Positions 1-8,928 of a stretch of DNA of 64,000 nucleotides are shown here, piece by piece. The stretch lies in contig CALDWI010000044.1 in assembly GCA_937923795.1 (NCBI GenBank), positions 51,378-115,377 of the forward strand, written 5' to 3'. Source of the DNA: an uncultured Collinsella sp. (lineage in GTDB: Bacteria; Actinomycetota; Coriobacteriia; Coriobacteriales; Coriobacteriaceae). Every line of letters begins with the position of its first letter. Positions within the stretch are counted from its first letter, which is position 1. The notes under the pieces were generated by a model. The model was not told the DNA's origin. It did no database searches and saw nothing but the letters and a program-made list of their open reading frames with translations. A program made the position numbers and the translations under genes.

Positions 1-1389
1 GTCGTGGCCGCGGAGGATATTCCGCAAGGCCACAAGATGGCTGTGCGCTCGATTGCCGCCGGCGAGGACGTCATTAAGTACGGCCTTCCTATCGGACACG
101 TGACGGGCGATGTCCAGCCCGGTCAGTGGCTCCACACGCACAATGTGAAGACCAACCTTTCGGGCGAGGTCGAGTACACCTACAACCCCACGCATCCGGT
201 CGTTGAGTCGGTTGAGCCCGAGACCTTTATGGGGTTCCGCCGCGCCGACGGTCGTGCCGCGACGCGCAACGAGCTGTGGATCATCCCCACGGTCGGCTGT
301 GTCAACGAAGTCGCCCGTGCCATGTGTGAGAAGGCCCAGGATCTGGTCGATGGCTCGCTGGAGGGTGTTTACTACTTCCCGCATCCCTTTGGCTGCTCGC
401 AGACCGGCGCCGACCATGCCCAGACGCGTCGTCTGCTGGTGGCGCTCTCGCGTCATCCTAATGCGGCCGGCGTGCTATTCCTGTCGCTCGGTTGCGAGAA
501 CTGCACGCACCAGCAGGTGCTCGACGAGCTCGGTGACTTCGATCACGAGCGCGTTCGCTTTCTCACCTGCCAGGATGTAGCCGACGAGCAGGTCGAGGGC
601 CACAAGATTCTGGCCGAGCTGGCAGACCTGGCAAAGCAAGCCAAGCGTGAGCCCATTTTGGCCTCCGAGCTGGTTATTGGTCTTAAGTGCGGCGGCTCCG
701 ACGGTCTTTCGGGCATTACCGCCAACCCCACGATCGGTCGCGTGAGCGATATGGTCGTCGCCCGTGGCGGCACGTCGGTGCTTACCGAGGTGCCCGAGAT
801 GTTTGGCGCGGAGAGTATTCTGCTCGATCGCTGTGAGAACGAGCAGGTCTTTGGCGCCGCCTCCGACATGCTCAACGGCTTTAAGGACTACTTTATTAGC
901 CACGGCGAGGTTGTCTACGAGAACCCGAGCCCCGGCAACAAGGACGGAGGTATTACCACGCTCGAGGACAAGAGCTGCGGCTGCGTGCAAAAGGGCGGAT
1001 CTGCCCCCATCGTCGACGTGCTGCCGTATGCCGGCCAGGCAACTAAACACGGCCTGAACATGCTGTGCGGTCCGGGCAACGACATGGTATCCACCACGGC
1101 GTTGACGGCTGCCGGCTGCCACGTGATTCTGTTCTCGACCGGCCGCGGCACACCGTTTGGCGCGCCGGCGCCTACGCTCAAAGTGTTCACCAACCAGCGT
1201 TTGTGCGACCACAAGGCCAATTGGATGGACTTTAACGCCGGCGTGATTGCCACGGGTGAGCGCACGCTCGACGAGGCCGCCCGCGATTTGTACCAGCTGG
1301 TGCTACAGACGGCGAGCGGTAAGCTCACGAGTGCCGAGCGCCGTGGCTGTCACGAGATCAGTATCTGGAAGGACGGCGTCTGCTTGTAG
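1..1389 (+). CDS. uxaA: Altronate dehydratase (UxaA family), 5' end outside window
   Basis: Dehydrates D-altronate to 2-keto-3-deoxygluconate in cytosolic D-galacturonate catabolism. The visible part is an N-terminal SAF-like segment (to about residue 55) followed by the UxaA catalytic domain, with motifs such as FGCSQTGADH, LKCGGSDG and CGPGNDMVSTTA. Family members are near 490 residues and about 463 codons are visible, so roughly 30 N-terminal residues lie upstream; the reading frame is open from base 1. It is followed at once by a terminator and then by the operator cluster of the transporter, so it probably ends an upstream uronate operon. Galactarate dehydratase is a related family, but the pectin context favours altronate. 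Confidence 0.88.
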   Translation, partial: VVAAEDIPQGHKMAVRSIAAGEDVIKYGLPIGHVTGDVQPGQWLHTHNVKTNLSGEVEYTYNPTHPVVESVEPETFMGFRRADGRAATRNELWIIPTVGCVNEVARAMCEKAQDLVDGSLEGVYYFPHPFGCSQTGADHAQTRRLLVALSRHPNAAGVLFLSLGCENCTHQQVLDELGDFDHERVRFLTCQDVADEQVEGHKILAELADLAKQAKREPILASELVIGLKCGGSDGLSGITANPTIGRVSDMVVARGGTSVLTEVPEMFGAESILLDRCENEQVFGAASDMLNGFKDYFISHGEVVYENPSPGNKDGGITTLEDKSCGCVQKGGSAPIVDVLPYAGQATKHGLNMLCGPGNDMVSTTALTAAGCHVILFSTGRGTPFGAPAPTLKVFTNQRLCDHKANWMDFNAGVIATGERTLDEAARDLYQLVLQTASGKLTSAERRGCHEISIWKDGVCL

Positions 1390-1424
1390 CGGCAAGTGCG
1401 CCCAAGCATAGCGCGATGTCATCG

Positions 1425-1457
1425 GCCCCGTCGGGAGTGTTCCCGGCGGGGCTTTTT
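1425..1457 (+). terminator. Intrinsic terminator after uxaA
   Basis: A GC-rich stem (GCCCCGTCGGGA pairing with TCCCGGCGGGGC) is followed by five T. It separates uxaA from the transporter promoter region. Confidence 0.85.
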
Positions 1458-1490
1458 CGTTTCGTGGTTAAGTGAATATGTTGGAAAATC

Positions 1491-1667
1491 TGATAAACGT
1501 TCACCTATCTTATGGCTGTCCAGCATGGCACCCTTACCAGCAGAAAATAGGTGTGAGGATCTCAATTGTGTCCGTTCAGCGGTAAAAATCGACCGTTCAA
1601 GGATATTATTCAAGTGAACGTTCACCTGTCGTAAGCAATCGCGCATAATCTAACTAAACGTTCACCC
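1491..1667. promoter_or_regulatory. Three operator-like palindromes before the transporter gene
   Basis: Three copies of the half-site GTTCACC around a central CG lie at 1491-1506, 1612-1627 and 1652-1667. The middle one is almost perfect (AAGTGAACGTTCACCT). Related sites occur at 8847, 8888, 24680, 24770 and 36412. A central CG is typical of LacI-family operators, but a GntR regulator cannot be excluded. This 355-base gap between genes holds nothing else that I recognise. Confidence 0.7.
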
Positions 1668-1744
1668 TGAACGCTGGGCAGACAGATGTCAGTGTGGACT
1701 CCAATGTCTTGCTGCAAGACAATCGAGAAAAGAGAGGGAGCTCG

Positions 1745-3304
1745 ATGACTAATAAGATCGGAAAAAAGCGTAAGATCACATTCTGGACGCGCTTGGGCTT
1801 TGGTATGGGCGGTATGCTCAATTCCGGTGCCCTGACCTTTACGCACAGCTACATGGTGCTGTTCCTGTCCACGGAGTGTGGCCTGTCCGCAGGCGAGGCT
1901 GCACTGATCAGCTCGTTTGCCATCTATGTCAACGCCATTCTTTGCCCGCTGATGGGCTTTGTGGCCGATAACTTCTATGCCACCAAGATTGGCCGTATCT
2001 TTGGTCGTCGTCGTTTCTGGATCTTGCTGGCCATCCCGATGATGATCGCCGAGCCGCTCATCTTCGTGGCTACGCCGTTTGGCTTCCCGTACTACTTTGT
2101 GCTGTACCTGATCTACAACGTCGCGTACACGTTCTGCACCGCCAACCTGTCGCCGCTTACCATCGAGATGACCGACGACTTTAAGGAGCGTACGTACCTT
2201 ACCGGCTACAAGCATCTCTTTGGTAACGCCGCCGGCTTCCTGATGGCAGCACTCGTCGGCTTTGGCTTTGGCACCTTCGGCGAGACCAACCCGTTTAGCT
2301 ACTTCATCATCGCTACGATCAACGCTTCGGTCATGGCAATCTCGCTGCTCTGCGTGTACCTGTCCACGTGGGAGCACACCCCCGAGGAGGTCGCTCAGGA
2401 GAAGATCGAGAGCGTCGGCGAGGGCATCAAGAAGTTCTTCATCGACGTTATCTCCACCTTCCGCAACAAGTCCTTCCGCAAGGTCCTGTATGCACAGGTC
2501 TCCACGAAGCTTGCTGCTGCCTGCTGGTCTGCCTGCCTGTCCTTCTTCATCGTCTACTGCCTGCAGATTCCTAAGTCCTACGAGTCCGTGATGGAGATGC
2601 CTGGCAAGGTCGTCGCTATCGTCTGCACCGCCATCTGGGTCGCCCTCATGGCCAAGAAGGGCTTCCACAAGTCTTGGTACCTCGCAAATGTCGGTTGCGC
2701 TGCGTGCATCATTGCCTACAACTACTTCGCCTTTGGTCAGATCAACGGCACCTCCACGGTCGCCATCGCCATGATCGCCTACCCCATCATCTTCGCCATC
2801 TGGAAGTTCTTCTACGTCGGCTTCCAGTACCTGCCCGATGTTCTGCTCAACTACATCCCCGATGTCGATGAGCTCATCACCCTGCGTCGTCGCGAGGGCA
2901 TCTACAGCTCCGCTCAGCAGCTCTGCCAGCAGATTGCTCAGGCCATCGCTGTAAACGCCTGGGCTATCGTCCTCGCTGCCTCCGGCTTCATTCAGACCGC
3001 CGGTAACAGCGACGCCGTAACCCAGCCCGCCACCGTGCCTCTGTACATCTGCGGCTACATGCTCATCGGCTGCGCCGGCTTCTTCCTGCTCGCGGCTGTC
3101 CTTGCCCGCGGCATCAAGATCGACAAGGAGCAGTGCGACATCCTCTGCGACGAGATCAAGCGCGTCAAGGAGGGCGGCAAGATGGCCGACGTCCAGCCCG
3201 AGGTCAAGGCTCTTTGCGAGGAGCTCTCTGGCTTCAAGTACGAGGACTGCTTCGCTCACAACAACGTTGGCTTCCAGGACGGCAGCGTAATTCCCGCCGA
3301 GTAG
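1745..3304 (+). CDS. GPH/MFS-type sugar-acid transporter
   Basis: A 519-residue polytopic membrane protein that resembles the glycoside-pentoside-hexuronide:cation symporters. About 12 hydrophobic segments are visible, with the loop ADNFYATKIGRIFGRRR in the position of the family's conserved D-x-R loop. I chose ATG 1745 because AGAGAGGGAG lies just upstream; an in-frame ATG at 1694 has no such site. It is the first gene after the operator cluster and is followed by a terminator and then polygalacturonase. It probably imports galacturonate or short oligogalacturonides; the substrate is inferred from context. Confidence 0.82.
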   Translation: MTNKIGKKRKITFWTRLGFGMGGMLNSGALTFTHSYMVLFLSTECGLSAGEAALISSFAIYVNAILCPLMGFVADNFYATKIGRIFGRRRFWILLAIPMMIAEPLIFVATPFGFPYYFVLYLIYNVAYTFCTANLSPLTIEMTDDFKERTYLTGYKHLFGNAAGFLMAALVGFGFGTFGETNPFSYFIIATINASVMAISLLCVYLSTWEHTPEEVAQEKIESVGEGIKKFFIDVISTFRNKSFRKVLYAQVSTKLAAACWSACLSFFIVYCLQIPKSYESVMEMPGKVVAIVCTAIWVALMAKKGFHKSWYLANVGCAACIIAYNYFAFGQINGTSTVAIAMIAYPIIFAIWKFFYVGFQYLPDVLLNYIPDVDELITLRRREGIYSSAQQLCQQIAQAIAVNAWAIVLAASGFIQTAGNSDAVTQPATVPLYICGYMLIGCAGFFLLAAVLARGIKIDKEQCDILCDEIKRVKEGGKMADVQPEVKALCEELSGFKYEDCFAHNNVGFQDGSVIPAE

Positions 3305-3328
3305 GGCAGGCGCATCGTCCAAACCACA

Positions 3329-3372
3329 GGGCCGTGCCACCGGAGATCCACCGGCGGGTGCGGCCCTTTTTT
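3329..3372 (+). terminator. Intrinsic terminator between transporter and polygalacturonase
   Basis: The hairpin GGGCCG...CGGCCC is followed by six T. No operator lies between it and the next gene, so it may be a partial terminator that sets a high transporter:enzyme ratio. Confidence 0.8.
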
Positions 3373-3418
3373 AAAAACGAGTAGTATGAACTTCTGATTA
3401 CATTTGAGGGAGAGACCC

Positions 3419-5014
3419 ATGGAGACGAACGTTATCTGGCGCAACGCCCGCGCGGCCGTTATTGAGCTCGACGACGGTGGCTACTTTACCTGTGCCGATA
3501 CGTGGGAGATCTTTGTCAACGATGAGCCCGTCGGTACCACGAATACGGTCGAGACCTATGTTGACGGCCTGGTTCCCGGCAAGCGCAACCTCGTCCGCTT
3601 TGTCTGCGGCGAGTGTGAGCTGAGTGTGGGCGTCACCACGCCCGCGGAGCCCTTTACCATCAACGTTCGCGACTGCGGCGCCAAAGGCGATGCCGAGCAC
3701 GATGACACCACCAATATCCAGGCTGCCATCATGGCTTGTCCCAAGGGCGGGCGCGTGCTGATTCCCGCTGGCAACTACCGCATCAAGTCCCTCTTCCTTA
3801 AGAGCAATATCAACATCGAGCTCGCCGAGGGCGCGGTGCTGCTGGCCCGTCACGACCGCGCGGCGCTTGCCTACATTCCGGGCACGGTCACGGGTGACAA
3901 GGGCACCGGGTATGCCGGCACCGATATGCTGCCCCTGGGCCGCTGGGAGGGCGAGAGCTTCTCGACCTACTGTTCTACCTTTACGGGTTTGAGCGTGCAC
4001 GACGTGTGCATCTATGGCCGCGGCGCCATCGACGGCCAGACCGATTTTGCCGAGGATAACTGGTGGAACAAGGACTTTAAGAATATCTTCCGCCCCGAGG
4101 AGGGCCGCGAGGTCGCCCGCCCGCGCATGATCTTCCTGTCCGAGTGCCAAAACGTGAGCCTTGCCGGCTTTACCGTCCGCAACAGCCCAGCATGGAACAT
4201 CCATCCCGTTCTGTGCGAACACGTCGATGCCCTGTGCCTGTCCATCGAGGGTCCCAAGAACTCCCACAACACCGACGGCTTCGATCCCGAGAGCTGTGGC
4301 TTTGTTCGCATCCTGGGTTGCCAGTTCTCGGTGGGCGACGACTGCATCGCCATCAAGAGCGGCAAACTGGGCATTGAGCCCGAGCTTCGTCCCGCCACGC
4401 ATGACGTGTTGATCGCTCACTGCTACATGCACGACGGTCATGGCGCCGTGGTGTTGGGGTCCGAGGCTGCCGGCGGCATCAAGGACCTCACCGTGAGCAA
4501 GTGCCTCTTTGAGCGCACCGACCGCGGCCTGCGCGTTAAGACTCGTCGCGGTCGCGGCAAGGACGCCGTCAACGAGGGCATCACCTTTGAGCACATTCGC
4601 ATGGACGAGGTGCTCACGCCTTTCGTGGTCAATTCGTTCTACTTCTGCGATAAGGACGGCAAGACCGACTATGTCCAGAGCCGCGACGCGGTGCCCGTCG
4701 ACGACCGTACGCCCGGCTTTGGCGCCACGACGTTTTGCGATATCGAGGCCACCAACTGCCACGCTGCCGCCGCCTACATCACGGGCTTGCCCGAGAGTAA
4801 GGTGACGCGCCTGACGTTCCAGGATGTCCATGTGACCTTTGCGGCAGATGCCGAGCCCTTTGTGCCTGCAATGGCCTGCGGCGTGGAGCCCATGGCGCGC
4901 CAGGGTATCATCGCGCAGAACGTGAAAGTCCTCGACCTGCAAAATGTGGTGATCGAGGGTCAGGATGGCGACGAGCTGCAGCTCGAGAACGTCGATAAGA
5001 TTGTCCGTTCCTAG
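3419..5014 (+). CDS. Glycoside hydrolase family 28 (polygalacturonase-like)
   Basis: Hydrolyses alpha-1,4 galacturonosyl linkages in pectin or oligogalacturonides. The 531-residue protein has a short beta-sandwich-like N-terminus (to about 85), then a right-handed beta-helix with GH28 signatures in order: NTDGFDPESC, GDDCIAIKSG, DGHGAVVLGSE and RGLRVKTRRGRG. No signal peptide is visible, so it probably acts in the cytoplasm on imported oligomers. ATG 3419 has the upstream site GAGGGAGAG. It is followed by esterases that would remove its acetyl and methyl substituents. An exo-mode or a rhamnogalacturonan specificity is possible. Confidence 0.92.
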   Translation: METNVIWRNARAAVIELDDGGYFTCADTWEIFVNDEPVGTTNTVETYVDGLVPGKRNLVRFVCGECELSVGVTTPAEPFTINVRDCGAKGDAEHDDTTNIQAAIMACPKGGRVLIPAGNYRIKSLFLKSNINIELAEGAVLLARHDRAALAYIPGTVTGDKGTGYAGTDMLPLGRWEGESFSTYCSTFTGLSVHDVCIYGRGAIDGQTDFAEDNWWNKDFKNIFRPEEGREVARPRMIFLSECQNVSLAGFTVRNSPAWNIHPVLCEHVDALCLSIEGPKNSHNTDGFDPESCGFVRILGCQFSVGDDCIAIKSGKLGIEPELRPATHDVLIAHCYMHDGHGAVVLGSEAAGGIKDLTVSKCLFERTDRGLRVKTRRGRGKDAVNEGITFEHIRMDEVLTPFVVNSFYFCDKDGKTDYVQSRDAVPVDDRTPGFGATTFCDIEATNCHAAAAYITGLPESKVTRLTFQDVHVTFAADAEPFVPAMACGVEPMARQGIIAQNVKVLDLQNVVIEGQDGDELQLENVDKIVRS

Positions 5015-5030
5015 CTGGAATTGATGACCG

Positions 5031-5065
5031 GGGCCGCATTGCCGAAAAAATCGGCTATGCGGCCC
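5031..5065 (+). other. Intercistronic hairpin
   Basis: GGGCCGCAT pairs with ATGCGGCCC, and GCCG pairs with CGGC inside it. No clear T tract follows, so an mRNA-stabilising or processing hairpin is more likely than a terminator. Confidence 0.5.
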
Positions 5066-5109
5066 TTGTGCCATGCGGCCGCGCTACGCATCATAACGAG
5101 AAGGTATAC

Positions 5110-5919
5110 ATGCTCAATAAAACGATTTGTGTCGGGGTCGATGGCTCGGATGCCGCGATCTCGTCCTATATTTTTGCTCCCACCGAGGATGCTTATGCCC
5201 TGGAACCTCGACCTGCAGTTTTGATTGTGCCGGGTGGGGGCTACGATCATATTTCGCCTCGCGAGGGCGAGCCGGTGGCGCTACGCTTACTTGCGATGGG
5301 GTATCAGGCTTTTGTTCTGGACTACTCGGTTGCGCCCGCCACCTATCCGCTTGCATTGCAAGAACTTGCGCGGGCGGTCGATACCGTCCGAAGCCATGCG
5401 GCAGAGTACTGTGTCGATCCTGATCGGATTACGGTCATGGGTTTTTCGGCCGGTGGGCATCTAGTTGGCTTGCTCGGGGCGCTTTGGGACCAACCCTGGC
5501 TTGCAGAGTCGATTGCGGCATCGCCTGAGTCGATTCGGCCTGACACACTTTGCTTGGGCTATCCGGTCGTAAGCTCGGGGGGCTATGCTCATCGTGGTTC
5601 ATTTGAACACCTAACGGGTGCCGATGGCGCTTTGGCTCAAAAGTTGTCGATCGAGAATATGGTGGGCGAGGGTTTCCCCCGTACGTTCTTGTGGCATACC
5701 GCCGAGGATGCATCGGTACCAGTTCAAAATAGCCTCCTTCTTGCGCAGGCTCTTGCCGACCACGGGATTGGCTTTAGCCTACATGTCTTTCCGCATGGAA
5801 AGCATGGGGCATCGCTCGCCACGGCCCTAACGGCATTTAAGGGCTGCGCCGAGCATATTCAGCCACAAGTTCAGGGCTGGCCTGAACAGTTCGTTGCATG
5901 GGAGCGTGATGGACGATGA
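5110..5919 (+). CDS. Alpha/beta hydrolase, acetylesterase-like
   Basis: A 269-residue serine hydrolase with the oxyanion-hole region VPGGGYDHIS, the nucleophile elbow GFSAGGH, and a late Asp and His (HTAEDASVPV, FPHGKHG). This is the arrangement of small bacterial xylan/pectin acetylesterases (BD-FAE type). There is no signal peptide. ATG 5110 is preceded by GAGAAGG. The stop overlaps the next start (ATGA), so the two are translationally coupled. It probably deacetylates imported pectic oligomers for the neighbouring GH28; the exact substrate is an inference. Confidence 0.82.
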   Translation: MLNKTICVGVDGSDAAISSYIFAPTEDAYALEPRPAVLIVPGGGYDHISPREGEPVALRLLAMGYQAFVLDYSVAPATYPLALQELARAVDTVRSHAAEYCVDPDRITVMGFSAGGHLVGLLGALWDQPWLAESIAASPESIRPDTLCLGYPVVSSGGYAHRGSFEHLTGADGALAQKLSIENMVGEGFPRTFLWHTAEDASVPVQNSLLLAQALADHGIGFSLHVFPHGKHGASLATALTAFKGCAEHIQPQVQGWPEQFVAWERDGR

Positions 5920-8105
5920 GCGAAAGTATCTATACGCTGCGCGTTTCGAGGGCTGCGGCAGGAGCGTATCCAACGATTTCCGATGCCTTGGCGGCAGCCG
6001 ATCAGCTCTATCCGGATGCCGAGCAACCGGTGATGATTCGCGTCGATCCGGGCGAGTATCGCGAGCGGGTCGAGATTCATCGCTCGCATGTGACGATTGA
6101 GGGAGAGACGGCCGATAGCGTGCGTATCGTGGGCGGCTTGGGCGCCAAGGTGCCCTCGGGGGACGGATCGGGCATCGACGGAATGCTCGGCACGTTTAGG
6201 ACCTATACCGTTTTGGTCGATGCCGACGACGTACGGCTCGAGAACCTCACGATCGAAAACGATGCGGGCGATGGGCGCGAGGTCGGTCAGGCGATTGCCC
6301 TGTATGCCGATGGCGACCGTCTGGTTGTCGATGCCTGCTGCATTAAGGGGCACCAGGACACACTGTTTTTGGGTCCGCTGCCGCCGCATGAGGCCAAACC
6401 GGGCGGGTTCATAGGACCCAAACAGTATGCGCCGCGCCGGGTGGGGCGCCAGTATTTTCGACGTTGCCGGATCGAGGGCGATGTCGACTTTATCTTTGGC
6501 GGCGCGCGTGCCTACTTTGAGGGGTGCGAGATTCGCTCGCTCAACCGCGATATGGACGTGAACGGCTACGTGACGGCGGCGTCGACGCCCGAAGGCGAGC
6601 CGCACGGCTTTGTGTTCCACGGCTGTTCGTTTACAGCTCCGGATGGCGTGGCGCCGGATTCGGTCTACCTGGGTCGTCCTTGGCGCGAATGGGCGCAAAC
6701 TGCGCTGATCGATTGCTGGCTGGGGCGACATATCAAGCGCGAAGGCTGGTGGGATTGGAATAAGCCGGCGGCGCACAACTGCGTGCAGTATGCTGGCGCG
6801 ATCCTGCATGGGCCGGCGGGTGATGCTACCGGCTGGGTGCCGTGGGCGAATGAACTCGATGTGATGGCTGCTGCCGGGTACGCCCGCGAACAGGTGCTTG
6901 CCGGTGCGGATGGCTGGGATCCCGAGGGAGGCACCGGTGACGCGGTTGAGACGGCTGGGCTATCTGCCGATGGTCGCACCGTGCACATCGAGACGTACTG
7001 CGAAGACGAGCCTGCGCTGCGTGCCCGGCTGAAGCGCGAGGGGCGCTCTGCCGCATTTGCGGGCCAGACTCCTGCAGATTTTGAGGCATGGAAGATTGCG
7101 ACCAGGACTCGCCTGTGCGATGTTTTGGGCCTTTCGCTTATGGACCGCGCCCCGATTGAGATTCGTGAACTCAGCCGTGTGCGGGTTGCCGGCGGCATCG
7201 TGCGCACCCATGCGATGCTGCAGGTGGAGCGCGACGTTTGGATGCCGTTCTACCTTCTCGAGCCGCAGTCGCCTAAGCTCGATGCGCGCGGCCGCAAGTG
7301 CTGCTATATCTGCCCGCATGGCCATCAGGGAGCGGGCGCTGCTAGCGTAGCCGGTGTTGCGGGCGTGCCGGCGGTCGATGATGCCGTGCGTAAGTTCAAT
7401 TACGACTACGGTCTGCGTTTAGCGCGCATGGGCTACGTGGCCGTCTGCCCCGACGCTCGCGGCTGGGGATACCGTCGTGACTGGAAGGGCCAGGGCGATG
7501 ACGAGAACAACTACTTGCGAGGGACGTGCCTAAACCAGGCACGTATGGCCGAGCCGCTGGGTCTTACGGTCGCGGGCCTCAACGTCTGGGACAACATGCG
7601 CTTGATTGATTACCTGGCGACACGCGGCGATATTGCCATGGATGACCTGGGTTGCTTTGGTTTTTCGGGTGGCGGCTACATGACGTTGTACCTGGCCGCA
7701 CTCGACCCGCGTGTGCGCAAGGCGTTTGTCTCGGGCTATCTGTACGGTGTCGGTGATTCACTGCTGCACCTCAATGGCAATTGCAGCTGCAACTACACAC
7801 CCGGACTTTGGCGCTTACTCGACATGGGCGATATTGCCTCGCTCATCGCGCCGCGCCCGCTGTTGGTGCAGAGCTGCGAAGAGGATCATCTGAACGGTGC
7901 GCGCGGGCTGAAAAATGTTGACGAGCAGCTCAAGATCGTGCGCGATGCCTACAAGTTGCTGGGTCGCAGAGATGGCCTGCGGCACGAGGTGTGTCCGGGT
8001 GAACACCATCTGGGCGTGGCACATCTTGCCGAGGATATCGAATGGCTCGATTCGCACGTTGCGGAATGCGCCCCCGTGCATAGCCCCTCGGCATGCTGCG
8101 AATAA
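5916..8105 (+). CDS. Pectin methylesterase fused to an alpha/beta-hydrolase esterase
   Basis: A 729-residue two-domain protein. Residues 1-315 are a carbohydrate esterase family 8 pectinesterase: IKGHQDTLF, GDVDFIFGGA (catalytic Asp) and YLGRPWREWAQT are present. Residues from about 390 to 715 form an alpha/beta hydrolase of acetyl-xylan/dienelactone esterase type with the elbow GFSGGGY, preceded by CPDARGWGYRRDW and followed by a catalytic-type His in PGEHHLG. There is no signal peptide. One chain would therefore demethylate and probably deacetylate the same substrate. It overlaps the upstream esterase by 4 bases. Confidence 0.88.
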   Translation: MSESIYTLRVSRAAAGAYPTISDALAAADQLYPDAEQPVMIRVDPGEYRERVEIHRSHVTIEGETADSVRIVGGLGAKVPSGDGSGIDGMLGTFRTYTVLVDADDVRLENLTIENDAGDGREVGQAIALYADGDRLVVDACCIKGHQDTLFLGPLPPHEAKPGGFIGPKQYAPRRVGRQYFRRCRIEGDVDFIFGGARAYFEGCEIRSLNRDMDVNGYVTAASTPEGEPHGFVFHGCSFTAPDGVAPDSVYLGRPWREWAQTALIDCWLGRHIKREGWWDWNKPAAHNCVQYAGAILHGPAGDATGWVPWANELDVMAAAGYAREQVLAGADGWDPEGGTGDAVETAGLSADGRTVHIETYCEDEPALRARLKREGRSAAFAGQTPADFEAWKIATRTRLCDVLGLSLMDRAPIEIRELSRVRVAGGIVRTHAMLQVERDVWMPFYLLEPQSPKLDARGRKCCYICPHGHQGAGAASVAGVAGVPAVDDAVRKFNYDYGLRLARMGYVAVCPDARGWGYRRDWKGQGDDENNYLRGTCLNQARMAEPLGLTVAGLNVWDNMRLIDYLATRGDIAMDDLGCFGFSGGGYMTLYLAALDPRVRKAFVSGYLYGVGDSLLHLNGNCSCNYTPGLWRLLDMGDIASLIAPRPLLVQSCEEDHLNGARGLKNVDEQLKIVRDAYKLLGRRDGLRHEVCPGEHHLGVAHLAEDIEWLDSHVAECAPVHSPSACCE

Positions 8106-8152
8106 ACGGTACGTTCCTGTATGACCGCCGATGGGCGGATGAGGAGAAGATT

Positions 8153-8821
8153 ATGGAAACGAAGAGCTTGAGTGAATCGACCATTTGCTGCTTTGGCGAC
8201 TCAACGACCTGGGGCGACAACGGCTGCGGTGGGGGAGGCAACGACATCTCGTGGACCTCGCATTTGGGCGCGTTGCTGGGAGGCGCGGTCATCGAGAACT
8301 TTGGCATCAAGGGTTCGCGTATCGCCATCAAGGCCGACCGCAGCGATTCGTTTGTCGAGCGCCTGGACGGCATCGACAATGCGGCTGATATCTACATCGT
8401 CTTTGGCGGTGTCAACGACTTTAGCCGCAACGTGCCGCTTGGCGAGTTGGGCAGTACCGATGTGCACGAGTTCTATGGTGCACTCGATTACCTGATCCGC
8501 ACCATCACGGCGCGTTCGCCCCAGGCAAAGCTTGTGTTTATGACGCCGTGCAAGACGAGCGGTAAGCACGAGAAGGATATCCCGGCAAGCGATGAGCTCA
8601 ATCACCTGGGGTTGACGCAGGTCGCCTACGTAAAGGCGATGCTCGAGGTCTGTGACCGCTACTCCGTTCCGGTGATTGACCTGTATGCGCAAAGTGGCAT
8701 CAGCCCGTTTTTGCCAGAGCACCGCGAGCTCTATATGCCGGACGGTCTGCATTACAGTCCTGCCGGCTATGAGCGCCTGGCGCAGCGCATCGCCGCGGGT
8801 CTCACCGCCGTTTGCCGCTAA
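8153..8821 (+). CDS. SGNH/GDSL hydrolase, rhamnogalacturonan acetylesterase-like
   Basis: A 222-residue SGNH hydrolase: block I is CFGDSTTWGDNG (nucleophile Ser), block III is FGGVNDFSRN (Asn), and the C-terminal DGLHYSPAGYERLA supplies Asp and His. ATG 8153 follows the site GAGGAGAAG; an upstream in-frame TTG is weaker. It lies at the end of the polygalacturonase-esterase run and is the third esterase in a row. It probably removes acetyl groups from pectin backbone sugars. Confidence 0.85.
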   Translation: METKSLSESTICCFGDSTTWGDNGCGGGGNDISWTSHLGALLGGAVIENFGIKGSRIAIKADRSDSFVERLDGIDNAADIYIVFGGVNDFSRNVPLGELGSTDVHEFYGALDYLIRTITARSPQAKLVFMTPCKTSGKHEKDIPASDELNHLGLTQVAYVKAMLEVCDRYSVPVIDLYAQSGISPFLPEHRELYMPDGLHYSPAGYERLAQRIAAGLTAVCR

Positions 8822-8835
8822 AAGTCTGCCGTTTG

Positions 8836-8903
8836 CGGGGAATATAGGGTTAACGTTCACCCTATATTCCCCGTTCGCGTTACACTAGGGGTAACGTTCA
8901 CCT
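8836..8903. promoter_or_regulatory. Operator inside a perfect hairpin, plus a second operator
   Basis: CGGGGAATATAGGGT (8836-8850) and its exact complement (8859-8873) flank the operator GGGTTAACGTTCACCC (8847-8862). A second operator, GGGGTAACGTTCACCT, lies at 8888-8903, about 25 bases before the GH105 start. The hairpin has no T tract, so terminator function is uncertain. Confidence 0.7.
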
Positions 8904-8928
8904 ATCGTTTATGTCAGAGGGGACAGCA

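Noticed and set aside
1622..3340. Minus-strand open frame of 572 codons opposite the transporter
   Set aside because: It mirrors the transporter gene in a GC-rich genome, has low-complexity composition and no ribosome site or domain. The same applies to the long antisense frames at 3398-5074, 17997-20363 and 21011-22876.
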